Below, piece by piece: positions 29,527 to 38,239 of a DNA stretch of 64,000 nucleotides. The notes below the pieces were generated by a model. The model ran no database searches, had not been told where the DNA came from, and saw only the letters and a list, made by a program, of their open reading frames with translations. A program made the translations under genes and the position numbers. Origin of the DNA: an uncultured Pelagibacteraceae bacterium (GTDB lineage: Bacteria > Pseudomonadota > Alphaproteobacteria > Pelagibacterales > Pelagibacteraceae); the NCBI GenBank assembly GCA_902522115.1, contig CABYUV010000003.1, forward strand, positions 33,955 through 97,954, written 5' to 3'. Within the stretch, counting starts at the first letter, position 1. The number at the start of each line of letters is the position of its first letter.

Positions 29527-30443
29527 TGGGAATTTTTGAAAAATTTAAATCAGGTTTTAAAAAAAGTGCCTCAGCTTTTACAACGGGTTTAAGAGATATA
29601 GTTGTAAAAAAAGAGATTGATGACAAAACATTAGACAAAATTGAAGATTACTTAATTCAATCCGATGTTGGTATTGTTTCGGCTTTAGAAATAAGAGAAA
29701 TAATTTCTCAAACAAAAATTGATCCCAATAAAGATTTAACTGACGAAATAAATAATATTTTAAAAAATTATATTATTTCAATTATGAAACCTTTAGAAAA
29801 TATTGAATTCTTCAAAAAAAAAGAAAAATTAAATGCAACATTAATTTCAGGTGTTAATGGTGTTGGAAAGACAACTACTATTGGAAAAATAAGCAAAATA
29901 TTAAAGGGTAATGGAAATAAAGTAATGTTAGCCGCATCAGATACTTTTAGAGCAGCAGCTATTGAGCAACTAGAAAATTGGGCAAACAAAGTTGATGTTC
30001 AAATTACAAAATCATCCCAAGGTTCAGATCCTGCATCAGTTGCTTACAAAGCTATTGATGAAGCATTAAACAATAATTTTGATCAAGTTTTAATTGATAC
30101 AGCTGGAAGATTACAAAATAAAAAAAATTTGATGGAGGAATATAAAAAAATTGCAAATGTTTCTAAAAAAATTGATCCAGATGCTCCACATGATGTTATT
30201 TTAGTTTTGGACGCAACCTCGGGGCAAAATGTTATTAATCAAGTTGAAGAATTTAATAAAATTATTCCAATAACTGGTCTTATTATGACAAAATTAGATG
30301 GCACAGCAAAAGGAGGTATTCTTCTAGCTGTTGCTAAGAAATATAAACTACCAATTATTGCACTTGGATTAGGTGAAAAAGAAGATGATTTACAAATTTT
30401 TGAGGCTGAAAAATTTGCAGAAGCATTTACTCAAATTAATTAA
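29526..30443 (+). CDS. ftsY: SRP receptor FtsY, short form
   Basis: FtsY is the membrane-associated GTPase that receives SRP-ribosome complexes. The 305 residues give an N domain and a G domain with GVNGVGKTT at 109-117, DTAGR, and TKLDGTAKGG near the end. The acidic N-terminal A domain of E. coli FtsY is absent, as in many alphaproteobacteria; a basic stretch FEKFKSGFKKSASAF at 4-18 may contact the membrane. Its stop overlaps the stop of the convergent gene at 30436 within TTAATTAATTAA. ffh lies just on the other side of dapF. Confidence 0.96.
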   Translation: MGIFEKFKSGFKKSASAFTTGLRDIVVKKEIDDKTLDKIEDYLIQSDVGIVSALEIREIISQTKIDPNKDLTDEINNILKNYIISIMKPLENIEFFKKKEKLNATLISGVNGVGKTTTIGKISKILKGNGNKVMLAASDTFRAAAIEQLENWANKVDVQITKSSQGSDPASVAYKAIDEALNNNFDQVLIDTAGRLQNKKNLMEEYKKIANVSKKIDPDAPHDVILVLDATSGQNVINQVEEFNKIIPITGLIMTKLDGTAKGGILLAVAKKYKLPIIALGLGEKEDDLQIFEAEKFAEAFTQIN

Positions 30444-30999
30444 TTAAGGTACTGGAAATTAGAGGTTTATAAAAACTACATTTATAATGTTCTTTAAATT
30501 CATAGTGTCCACAATTTTTAGCTATCGAAGAAATAATAAAATCAAATTTTCCATTTACAGGATAAAGCTCTAACTTTTTTTCAACAATATCAAATTTAAA
30601 ATTAGCTTTTAGACTTTTTACAGCACTAATCATCACCAGAGTTTTGTTATCTTTTAAAAGATAATATGCAAAATCATCTGGAAAAACTGGGAAATCATAC
30701 TCTTGCAAAAAATATTTTGCTGTTTTGGGAAACCATTCATAAGAAATTAATGGCAAGGACTCTTTCGTTTTGTAGTTATAAATATAAAGATCTTTTGGAA
30801 AATCATTAATATAATTTGAATTTTCTCCTCGAGCCATGACAGCTTTTTCACGGGTTTTAAAATATAATGCAAAATTTTCATCGTGCGAATTCATTTGATC
30901 AATATGAAAAAGGCTGTCTACAGATGCTAAATTTTCTTTGGCATTTGATAAATTATTTAAAGAAAAAAGAACAATAAAAAATAAGAAAAAATTTTTCAT
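30436..30999 (-). CDS. Secreted protein of unknown function
   Basis: I do not recognise this 187-residue protein. It has a clear signal peptide (MKNFFLFFIVLFSLNNLSNA, cleavage near residue 20) and no later membrane helix, so it is probably periplasmic. The mature part is rich in aromatic and charged residues (ALYFKTREKAVMARGENSNY, LPLISYEWFPKTAKYF) and has two cysteines near the end (KNCGHYEFKEHYKC) that could form a disulfide. The FKTREKAVMARG stretch with DLYIYNYKTKES resembles SH3-like or beta-rich periplasmic proteins, a weak impression only. It follows the hydrolase at 31048 by 48 bases. Confidence 0.75.
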   Translation of the reverse strand: MKNFFLFFIVLFSLNNLSNAKENLASVDSLFHIDQMNSHDENFALYFKTREKAVMARGENSNYINDFPKDLYIYNYKTKESLPLISYEWFPKTAKYFLQEYDFPVFPDDFAYYLLKDNKTLVMISAVKSLKANFKFDIVEKKLELYPVNGKFDFIISSIAKNCGHYEFKEHYKCSFYKPLISSTLIN

Positions 31000-31047
31000 A
31001 GATTAACCTAAAAAAAAAATTTGAATTATCTTTGTTTAGATTATGGC

Positions 31048-31866
31048 TTAATTTAAACTATCAACAAACGATTTTAGGGCTAATACAAGTTTATCATCAT
31101 ATTCCATCATATGATCGTCATATTTTGTAAAATATGAATATTTAGGTTCACTTGCTAAATTAAAAATTTTTTTACCCATCCAAAATGGAACTATTTGGTC
31201 AGCCTCACCATGCATTACTAATACTGGAATATTAATATTTTTAATTTTTTCATTATTTTCATACTTATCTTTTAAAATCAAACCAACCGGAATATATGGA
31301 TAAAAATTTTTCGCAGCCTCTATCATTGATGTGAAGGGCGTTTCTAAGATTAATCCTGCAAAATTTTTATTCTGAGTAATTTCAGTCGCAATGCCAGTTC
31401 CTAATGACTCTCCATAAATAATTATATCTTCTTCTTTTAGACCTTTTTCTTTAAGCCAGTTTATTGCACTAGCACCATCTGTATAAAGACCCTCCTCACT
31501 TGGTCTTCCTTTATTGCCGCTGAACCCTCTCCATGCAATAATTAAAAAATTAACATCCATGTCTTTAAAATGATTTAACTTATGGATTCTGTTTTCAAGT
31601 GTCCCTGCATTTCCGTGAAAATAAACTATTGTTTTATAACTATTTAAATTTTTATTATGAAACCAGCCTAAAAGATTAATATTATCTGTTGTTTTGATAG
31701 TAACTTTTTCAATGTTAACTTCTAAATTATCTCCAGAATAATTATTTTCATCAGGATGATACATTAAATTTCTTTGAAAAAAGAATAAGAAAATTAAAAC
31801 GATTAAGTAAATAGCAATAATACCAATTAATAATTCCAAAAAAAAATTCCTACGTTTCATTTTCAT
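31048..31866 (-). CDS. Membrane-anchored alpha/beta hydrolase (ABHD13/FrsA-like)
   Basis: One N-terminal membrane helix (about 9-31) is followed by a serine hydrolase domain outside or at the membrane face. It shows the oxyanion YFHGNAG, the AWRGFSGNKGRPSEEG segment typical of the BEM46/ABHD13 group, the nucleophile elbow YGESLGTG, and an Asp in HGEADQIVP and His in KYDDHMMEY to complete the triad. The 272-residue length fits. Substrate is unknown. The start overlaps the end of the MFS gene by 17 bases, so it is co-translated with the transporter. Confidence 0.85.
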   Translation of the reverse strand: MKMKRRNFFLELLIGIIAIYLIVLIFLFFFQRNLMYHPDENNYSGDNLEVNIEKVTIKTTDNINLLGWFHNKNLNSYKTIVYFHGNAGTLENRIHKLNHFKDMDVNFLIIAWRGFSGNKGRPSEEGLYTDGASAINWLKEKGLKEEDIIIYGESLGTGIATEITQNKNFAGLILETPFTSMIEAAKNFYPYIPVGLILKDKYENNEKIKNINIPVLVMHGEADQIVPFWMGKKIFNLASEPKYSYFTKYDDHMMEYDDKLVLALKSFVDSLN

Positions 31867-33088
31867 ATTTTTTTCTATTTAATATTAAAAAAAATATATA
31901 AGAAATAATACTTAAGATTAAGAAAACTGAAAAAGCTGATTTAAAAGCAAATACTTCTGCATGACCCATCCCTTTAACAATATCTATCACTAAGCCCATT
32001 AGCCATTGCATTATGAATGTTCCTGCAAATATTAATAAATTGAATGAAGTTAGTGCTTTACCAGCAGAATAACCTGAAAAAGAAAGGCCCACAGCCGGCT
32101 GTGTAACTGATAAAAAAATTGAACTTAAAATAAATAAAGTTATGTAAAAAGCTCCAGCTTTTGAACCTAATAAAATTATCACTAACATTACAGAAAAACT
32201 AATTGGCAAACCTAATTTAAGTATTCTTTTAGCGCTAAACCCTATTCCTGAAATTTTTGGTAAAAAATAACCCCACAAAAAAAAGGATACCAACATAGTT
32301 ACATTGATCCAAAATAATCCTGTAGCGCTCTGAAGTGGTGTATAGCCAGCAACTCTAGTCATCCATGGGCCTGCCCATAAAGTTTGTATAGCCATTAAGC
32401 CCCCATAATTAAATAAACCCATTGGAATTACACTTATAAAAAATCGATTTTTCCAAACTTCTGATAAAGTTCCAGTATCACTTGGCTCTTCTAACTCTTT
32501 ATTTTTAGTTAAATTCCATTTTGGGATGAAAACTAACATTAAAAAAATACTAATTAAAATTAAGATAGCGATACCAGCAAATATCCATCTCCAACCGAAA
32601 CTAGGTAATAAAAGTTGTACAGGCAATGTGGATGACAAAAAACCTAATGATGCAATCATTAACATCCATGAGTTTGCTCTTTGTTGTTGATTTTCTGCAT
32701 ACCATATTCTGTAACCTGTTAACGGAGCCATCAAACAAGCACTTACCCCTACACCAATTAGAATTCGTGAAACTAATAATCCTGAAAAGCTTTCAGCTAA
32801 AGCAAATGATCCTGTTCCAACTAATGCGATAAACAAAAAAGAAGAGACAATTTTTTTTGGTCCATATTTATCTAACAAATATCCAAGCGGTATTTGCATA
32901 CAAGCAAAACCCAAAAAATAACCTCCAGCTAATAATCCTAAATCAGCTGCTAATAAATTAAATTCTGAGGTTAATACTGGTGAAAGTGTTGCGGTAATTG
33001 CACGTAACAAACATGATAAAAAATAACCAAATGCAAATACAAAAAAAACAATAATAGCTTGTTTTTTTGGTAAAATATAATTTTCCAT
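31850..33088 (-). CDS. Major facilitator superfamily transporter
   Basis: The 412-residue protein has about 12 hydrophobic segments and the MFS loop motif GYLLDKYGPKK between helices 2 and 3, with RILIGVGVSACLMAPLTGYRIW for helices 4-5. It lacks large soluble domains and is an inner-membrane carrier, probably proton-driven. The substrate is not clear from sequence; the group includes nitrate/nitrite and organic-anion carriers. It is three bases from the TRAP large permease stop and overlaps the hydrolase start, so the three are probably one transcript. Confidence 0.85.
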   Translation of the reverse strand: MENYILPKKQAIIVFFVFAFGYFLSCLLRAITATLSPVLTSEFNLLAADLGLLAGGYFLGFACMQIPLGYLLDKYGPKKIVSSFLFIALVGTGSFALAESFSGLLVSRILIGVGVSACLMAPLTGYRIWYAENQQQRANSWMLMIASLGFLSSTLPVQLLLPSFGWRWIFAGIAILILISIFLMLVFIPKWNLTKNKELEEPSDTGTLSEVWKNRFFISVIPMGLFNYGGLMAIQTLWAGPWMTRVAGYTPLQSATGLFWINVTMLVSFFLWGYFLPKISGIGFSAKRILKLGLPISFSVMLVIILLGSKAGAFYITLFILSSIFLSVTQPAVGLSFSGYSAGKALTSFNLLIFAGTFIMQWLMGLVIDIVKGMGHAEVFAFKSAFSVFLILSIISYIFFLILNRKKYENET

Positions 33089-33091
33089 TAA

Positions 33092-35743
33092 TTAAAAGTT
33101 TAAAGATATATCTCTATGAACTGAGTTACACCTAGCAACAAATTTAGCTTGTTCTTTAGTTAATCTGTTTTGAAGTCTAAGACCAATATTATGTTTGATA
33201 ACATCATTATATTTAATTAATTCAGGCATCAAATTCTTATTAGCATCATCTCTCCATGAAACTTCTAATTTGAAAAGATCAAAAGTCTCTGAACTTACTT
33301 CAGACAATTTTGGCTCATCTACCTCATCATTATCTATAACAGATATTAGGTCATCTAATTTATTTGCAAATTCTTCCGTTCCAGAAATTTCTCCTAGTTT
33401 TTCAAAAAGATTATCAATTACTGATATTGAGTTTTCGTAATTTTTATTATCAATATTATATTTTAATTCTTTTATTTCTGATGAAAGTTCTTTTAATTTT
33501 TCATTATCATTTATAAACATTACTATTTGATCCAGAGTTTCATAAGCTTCATCAACATTTTTTCTATACCTTTTTGTTCTTGTATTTTTTGCTTTGTGCA
33601 GTATTTCAAACTCTCCATTTTTAACTTTCCAACTTTCAGGAACTTTATCTTGAAGTTCTTTAATTTCTAGCTCGTAATTCTCGATCTTTAATTCTAATTT
33701 ATTTTTATTTGATAAGTTATCATCGTCTAAATTTCTAATTTCAGCTTTTAATTTTTTTATTTTTTGGTCAATTTTTCTAACTTTTTTCTGAATTTTTCTT
33801 ACATTGAAATGAAGATCTTTATAATCTTTTGTAAATAAATCATACTCTTGCTCAGTTTTTTGTAATTTTTTAACAATAGCAAAAGTCCCAAGCGCATTAT
33901 CAAAATGCTCTTCAAAAATATCTAATTTATCCATTGGAAGATTTGCGGGAGTTAATTTCTGCATATTCTTAATTGCATTAGTAATTCTTTGTTCTTCAGT
34001 GTTGTAAATCGCAAATTTGTACTCTTGTAAGCAATATTGTAACTTTGGATTCATCGGTGGTGGAGCAACGTTTGACGTTAAGTATGTTCTTGCTGGTAGA
34101 TAGTTTACTAATGATGGATAGAAACCAACAATTCCAAGACCTATCAATTGTAAAATAATAAACGGAACAACTCCTTTCCAAATATTTAAAGTAGTAACAA
34201 GTTTTGAAGCTACACCTTTTAAGTAAAATAATGCAAAACCAAATGGTGGTGTTAAAAATGAAGTTTGTAAATTTACCCCAATCATTACACCAAGCCAAAT
34301 TGCACTTACATTCGCACCTGGTTCTGCTAATAATATAGGAGCAATAATAGGAACAACAACTACAGCTATTTCAATAAAATCAAGAAAGAAACCTAATAAA
34401 AAGATAACTACCATTACAACGACGAACTGAGTCCAAAACCCTCCTGGTAAATCTTGAAGAAAGTCTCTTACTAACTCTTCACCTCCAAATGCTCTAAATC
34501 CAGAGGTTAGCATTGCTGCTCCAAGTAGAATTATAAATACCATTGAGGTAGTTACACAAGTTTCTACAACAACTTCTTTTAAAACATCATCTATTTTAAA
34601 TGCTCTCCAAAAACTCCATACAACACTAGCTAAAAATGTAATTGTAAAAAATAATGCAATTAATATTGCGCCTAGATCTCTAGTGTCAACAGCTTTAATA
34701 TTTAAGTTATAATTTTTAGATAAAAAATAAATTGGAATTAAAGATACAATTGCAATTATTATTGGATAATAAGCGTTCTTTTTACCTTGATGTAATCGAT
34801 AGCCTGCCATCATTGTTGCACCAATAGCACCTATTGATCCAGCTTGATTAACGGTTGCAATACCTAAAAGTATAGATCCTAAAACTGCAAAGATTAGAGC
34901 AAGTGGTGGAATAATTACTAATATAACTTTGATCCAAAATTTAGTGTCAAAATTTCCTTTGAACGGGACAGGAGGAGCTGCTTTTGGGTTTAATCTTGCG
35001 TACACAAATATGTAAAGCATATACAAACCAACCAAAACTAATCCTGGCAATAATGCTCCTAAAAACATATCCCCAGCTGAAGTAGACCCTACTCTAAATT
35101 CTCCAGGCATATTAAATTCGCCAGTTAAAATTTTATAATCAGTCTGACGCATAGTATTTGCAACGTCAGCGGCACTTGCCAATTGATCAGCAATGATAAT
35201 TAAGACAATTGAAGGAGGTATAATTTGACCAAGTGTTCCAGAGGAACAAACAATTCCACTTGCTAATCTTTTGTCATATTTATTATTTAGCATTGTGGGT
35301 AAGGAAATTAGTCCCATTGCAATTACTGTTGCTCCAACTATTCCAGTTGTTGCTGCAAGTAATGCACCAACAAAGATAACAGAAATACCTAGTCCTCCTG
35401 GAATTGGTCCAAATAGTTGTCCCATAGTAACTAAAAGGTCTTCTGCAATTTTTGATTTTTGCAACATTATCCCCATAAAGATAAACAATGGGATAGCAAT
35501 TAAGGTGTCAGTTTCTACATCCCAATAATTACTCCTAAAATTAGTAATACCAGCGGTTAACCATTCTTTAGGCCCATCAACAGCAAAATAAGCACTGGGG
35601 TCTCCTGCAAATAAATAACCGAAAAAAGCAGCTAATCCTATTGAAATTATTGCTGATCCAGGTAATGCAAAAGCTACTGGAAAACCAGATGCCAAAGCTC
35701 CAATCATTATAATTACCAGTAAAGCTAAAAATAAATGTTCCAT
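33092..35743 (-). CDS. TRAP transporter large permease fused to a coiled-coil C-terminal domain
   Basis: Residues 1 to about 554 are a DctM-type permease (start ALPGSAIISIGLAAFFGYLF; PPSIVLIIIADQLASAADV; VNLQTSFLTPPFGFALFYLKG), somewhat longer than the usual 430 because of an insert with two extra helices in the middle. Residues about 555-883 are an added soluble region of 329 residues, strongly charged, with a predicted coiled coil at roughly 625-705 (KIQKKVRKIDQKIKKLKAEI) and further helices. Such a tail is not part of DctM. It probably imports an organic acid together with the genes at 35747 and 36802. The frame is continuous and ends just before the MFS gene. Confidence 0.92.
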   Translation of the reverse strand: MEHLFLALLVIIMIGALASGFPVAFALPGSAIISIGLAAFFGYLFAGDPSAYFAVDGPKEWLTAGITNFRSNYWDVETDTLIAIPLFIFMGIMLQKSKIAEDLLVTMGQLFGPIPGGLGISVIFVGALLAATTGIVGATVIAMGLISLPTMLNNKYDKRLASGIVCSSGTLGQIIPPSIVLIIIADQLASAADVANTMRQTDYKILTGEFNMPGEFRVGSTSAGDMFLGALLPGLVLVGLYMLYIFVYARLNPKAAPPVPFKGNFDTKFWIKVILVIIPPLALIFAVLGSILLGIATVNQAGSIGAIGATMMAGYRLHQGKKNAYYPIIIAIVSLIPIYFLSKNYNLNIKAVDTRDLGAILIALFFTITFLASVVWSFWRAFKIDDVLKEVVVETCVTTSMVFIILLGAAMLTSGFRAFGGEELVRDFLQDLPGGFWTQFVVVMVVIFLLGFFLDFIEIAVVVVPIIAPILLAEPGANVSAIWLGVMIGVNLQTSFLTPPFGFALFYLKGVASKLVTTLNIWKGVVPFIILQLIGLGIVGFYPSLVNYLPARTYLTSNVAPPPMNPKLQYCLQEYKFAIYNTEEQRITNAIKNMQKLTPANLPMDKLDIFEEHFDNALGTFAIVKKLQKTEQEYDLFTKDYKDLHFNVRKIQKKVRKIDQKIKKLKAEIRNLDDDNLSNKNKLELKIENYELEIKELQDKVPESWKVKNGEFEILHKAKNTRTKRYRKNVDEAYETLDQIVMFINDNEKLKELSSEIKELKYNIDNKNYENSISVIDNLFEKLGEISGTEEFANKLDDLISVIDNDEVDEPKLSEVSSETFDLFKLEVSWRDDANKNLMPELIKYNDVIKHNIGLRLQNRLTKEQAKFVARCNSVHRDISLNF

Positions 35744-35746
35744 TAT

Positions 35747-36730
35747 TTAATTCTTTAAAAGTTTGTGACTACTACTCATAAAGTAACTTGTGAATTGAGT
35801 TAACATACTTACTGCAAATACTGCTAAGTAAACTGCCATTAAATAAAGTAAATATAATCCATTCGAACCTTGCTGAGTAATTTCAAATGAAATTACCGGA
35901 CCATTAATGATACTAGCTTTACCGCCCATACCCAAAAATATAACTATCAAACATAAAGGAATGCCTAAAATGAGAGATCCAATTGCATTCGTCCATGCCT
36001 TCTTTCTCTCACTAAAATTAGCATACAAAACATCAACCCTTACATGACCTTCGTGAATTAATGCATATGCACTTGCAAAAAGATAAAGTGCAGCATACCA
36101 AAAACGAACAAGATCTCCTTGAAAAGCTTGTTCATATTGGAATATAAATCTTGATACAACTATCAAGAATTCACTTCCAACTACTAAAACTGCTAACCAA
36201 ATAAATCCTACAGATCTAGTAAAATAACCGATTACAAAAGAGGCTAATATTAAAGGAAAGTGAATATATGTAATTCTGAAAGCAGGTTTTACTAAATTTA
36301 TTTTAACTTGTTCTCCAAAAATTGGCTCAACTAATTTTTCTACAACCATGAATGAGATTAAAAAATCTGCTACTCCAACAATTAGTACTGCCCAGAATGA
36401 AGATCTTATAATATATGCTGTTATTTTTTTTAGTATCTCTGAGTCTGTTTGTAATGTTTGTTTTAAGGAATTTAAAACAAATATTATAACTCCTATAAAA
36501 GATAAAAAATAAAATAATAATTGAATATACGACAAACTCATCGCAAGTCCCTCTAAAGGTTCATTTAATTTTTTAAATCCAAATATTTCATAATGAGAAA
36601 AAAGTTTTTTAACTCCTGGCCAATCAAACCAAACTGTTAAAACATTATTTATTAAAAAAATTAATGTTAATGTTAAGATAGAATAACTAAATATTCTTAT
36701 TAAAATAGATAAGTTTTTTTTCTCAATCAT
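35747..36730 (-). CDS. TRAP transporter small permease, long form
   Basis: This DctQ-type subunit pairs with the large permease. It is 327 residues, while DctQ proteins are mostly 160-200. The C-terminal part (YALIHEGHVRVDVLYANFSERKKAW) carries the standard DctQ core; the N-terminal 150 residues add about four membrane helices. It lies four bases before the large permease gene and after a terminator-like hairpin that follows the binding-protein gene. Confidence 0.88.
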   Translation of the reverse strand: MIEKKNLSILIRIFSYSILTLTLIFLINNVLTVWFDWPGVKKLFSHYEIFGFKKLNEPLEGLAMSLSYIQLLFYFLSFIGVIIFVLNSLKQTLQTDSEILKKITAYIIRSSFWAVLIVGVADFLISFMVVEKLVEPIFGEQVKINLVKPAFRITYIHFPLILASFVIGYFTRSVGFIWLAVLVVGSEFLIVVSRFIFQYEQAFQGDLVRFWYAALYLFASAYALIHEGHVRVDVLYANFSERKKAWTNAIGSLILGIPLCLIVIFLGMGGKASIINGPVISFEITQQGSNGLYLLYLMAVYLAVFAVSMLTQFTSYFMSSSHKLLKN

Positions 36731-36758
36731 ATGACAAAACTTTTAATGGTATATAAAA

Positions 36759-36782
36759 AGAGGGCCCATTTAAGGGCCCTCT
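36759..36782 (-). terminator. Terminator-like hairpin between TRAP binding protein and permease genes
   Basis: AGAGGGCCC (36759-36767) and GGGCCCTCT (36774-36782) form a perfect 9-bp stem with a 6-base loop, followed on the minus strand by TTTTATATA. The GC-rich stem stands out in this AT-rich sequence. It lies 20 bases after the binding-protein stop and inside the operon, so it should stop or process most transcripts there and lower permease expression. Confidence 0.85.
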
Positions 36783-36801
36783 AGTATTAATTAGAATTAA
36801 A

Positions 36802-37935
36802 TTATACTCCTAATGCTCTATTTCTTTGAGAAATGTACGGTGAATCAGACAAGTTTGTCCAAGCACCTATTTCTTTTCGTCCTTTAACAAAAGCAGCATG
36901 CACTTTCTGAGCAAGGGCACTATGTTGCTGAACTTCGTCAAAAACTTCTGCAGCACCTTTAGCAAAAGCGTCATAAACTTTATCGTTAAACTTCTCAAGC
37001 TTAACTCCATTTTCGTTTACTAAACGATCTAATGCTGCTCCATTTTTTGCGTTATATTCCGCCATAGTAGTTGTATCAGCCCAATCACAAGCAGTTTTTA
37101 TAATCAACTGATCTGACTTAGTTAGACTTGTGAACCAAGATTTATTTACACCACAACATAGGGTTGATCCTGGTTCGTGCATACCTGGATAATAATAATA
37201 CTTGGCTGCTTCATAAAACTTGAAAGCCTCATCATTCCAAGGTCCTACCCATTCGGTAGCATCAATTGCACCAGACACAAGGTTTTCATAAATTTGTCCA
37301 CCTGGAAGTGAAATTGGAGAACCACCAAGTTTTCCAAGCACTTGTCCACCTAAACCAGGCATACGCATTTTTAAACCCTTAATATCATTAGCTGATCTAA
37401 TTTTTTTGTTAAACCAACCACCCATTTGCACTCCGGTGTTACCAGCAGCGAAACTTTGTGTTCCGAAATCATCAGTCAATTCATCCCACAGCTCTTGTCC
37501 ACCAGCAAATTTTAACCACGCATTCATTTCAGCATATGTGAAACCAAATGGAACGGCAGTAAAATATCCAAATGCAGGGTGTTTTTTAACCCAGTAGTAA
37601 TCAGCACCATGATACATTTGAGAATTTCCTGAAGCAACTTCATCAAACGAGTCAAATGCTTTTACCCTTTCATTAGCAGCATAATAAGTAACTTGAATTC
37701 TACCGTCACTCATATCACTCAATCTTTGAGCAAGTCTTTGTGCACCAGTTCCAAGGCCTGGAAAATCTCTTGGCCAAGTAGCTACCATAGAAGCTTCTAT
37801 TCTCTCTTTGGCAACAGCTGGAGCAGATAAAGATGATGCTGCAACAGCAGCAACGCCAGTTGCAGCTGCAGTTTTAAAGAACTTTCTTCTTGAAGGTGAT
37901 CTAGAAACCTTCAATGATTTTTTTTCTTTAATCAT
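36802..37935 (-). CDS. TRAP substrate-binding protein (TakP-like)
   Basis: This periplasmic protein captures the substrate for the TRAP permease. A twin-arginine signal (SRRKFF at 15-20, then a hydrophobic Ala-rich stretch to about residue 42) sends it to the periplasm folded. The mature 377-residue chain has the DctP-family GLKMRMPGLGG segment, whose Arg binds the substrate carboxylate, and LPGGQIYENLVSGAIDATEWVGP, typical of the TakP/mannitol-chloroaromatic branch that binds 2-oxo or aromatic acids. The exact substrate is not predictable by eye. A strong AGGAGAT ribosome site precedes it. Confidence 0.92.
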   Translation of the reverse strand: MIKEKKSLKVSRSPSRRKFFKTAAATGVAAVAASSLSAPAVAKERIEASMVATWPRDFPGLGTGAQRLAQRLSDMSDGRIQVTYYAANERVKAFDSFDEVASGNSQMYHGADYYWVKKHPAFGYFTAVPFGFTYAEMNAWLKFAGGQELWDELTDDFGTQSFAAGNTGVQMGGWFNKKIRSANDIKGLKMRMPGLGGQVLGKLGGSPISLPGGQIYENLVSGAIDATEWVGPWNDEAFKFYEAAKYYYYPGMHEPGSTLCCGVNKSWFTSLTKSDQLIIKTACDWADTTTMAEYNAKNGAALDRLVNENGVKLEKFNDKVYDAFAKGAAEVFDEVQQHSALAQKVHAAFVKGRKEIGAWTNLSDSPYISQRNRALGV

Positions 37936-37953
37936 TAGTATCTCCTCTTCTTT

Positions 37954-37963
37954 GTTAATTAAC
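37954..37963 (-). promoter_or_regulatory. Palindrome GTTAATTAAC before TRAP binding-protein gene 1
   Basis: The palindrome, part of the 12-mer CAGTTAATTAAC, lies 19-28 bases upstream of the start. The same 12-mer is found 14-23 bases upstream of the second TRAP binding-protein gene (42773-42782). It may be an operator or a part of the shared translation leader. A second palindrome, AGTCTAGACT, is at 37994-38003. Function is inferred from the duplication only. Confidence 0.4.
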
Positions 37964-38062
37964 TGTACAGATTAAATTACAATTGAACGTTTAAGTCTAG
38001 ACTAAACTTCCTATTGAAGAACATAATACAATCAGAGGTAGTAAATTTACGAATTATTAAAT

Positions 38063-38239
38063 TTATTTTTTGTCGAAAAAGGCTTCGTATAACATCATCG
38101 ATATCGCAAGTATCATCAATATATAAACTGGTAAAACATCAAGAAAACCTATCATCATAGATCTTGTAAGTGTTGTAGCTAAACCTAAAAGAAAAAAGAT
38201 TGCAAAAGAAAGTCCTATTAGTGTTACAAGTTTATTCAT
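38063..38239 (-). CDS. Small two-helix membrane protein
   Basis: This is a 58-residue protein if it starts at the ATG at 38239, which overlaps the amidase stop by eight bases (ATGAATAA). A longer reading frame to 38263 adds eight basic residues but overlaps the amidase more. It has two membrane helices (MNKLVTLIGLSFAIFFLLGL and VLPVYILMILAISMMLYEAF) and ends FFDKK. I know no family for it. As the last gene of the second TRAP-amidase operon it may be an accessory transport subunit; that is inference. Confidence 0.65.
   Translation of the reverse strand: MNKLVTLIGLSFAIFFLLGLATTLTRSMMIGFLDVLPVYILMILAISMMLYEAFFDKK

Noticed and set aside
33996..34298. A 100-codon frame rich in Cys and Trp inside the TRAP permease gene
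   Set aside because: It is a shifted frame of the permease coding strand; the permease frame is continuous with clear family motifs.
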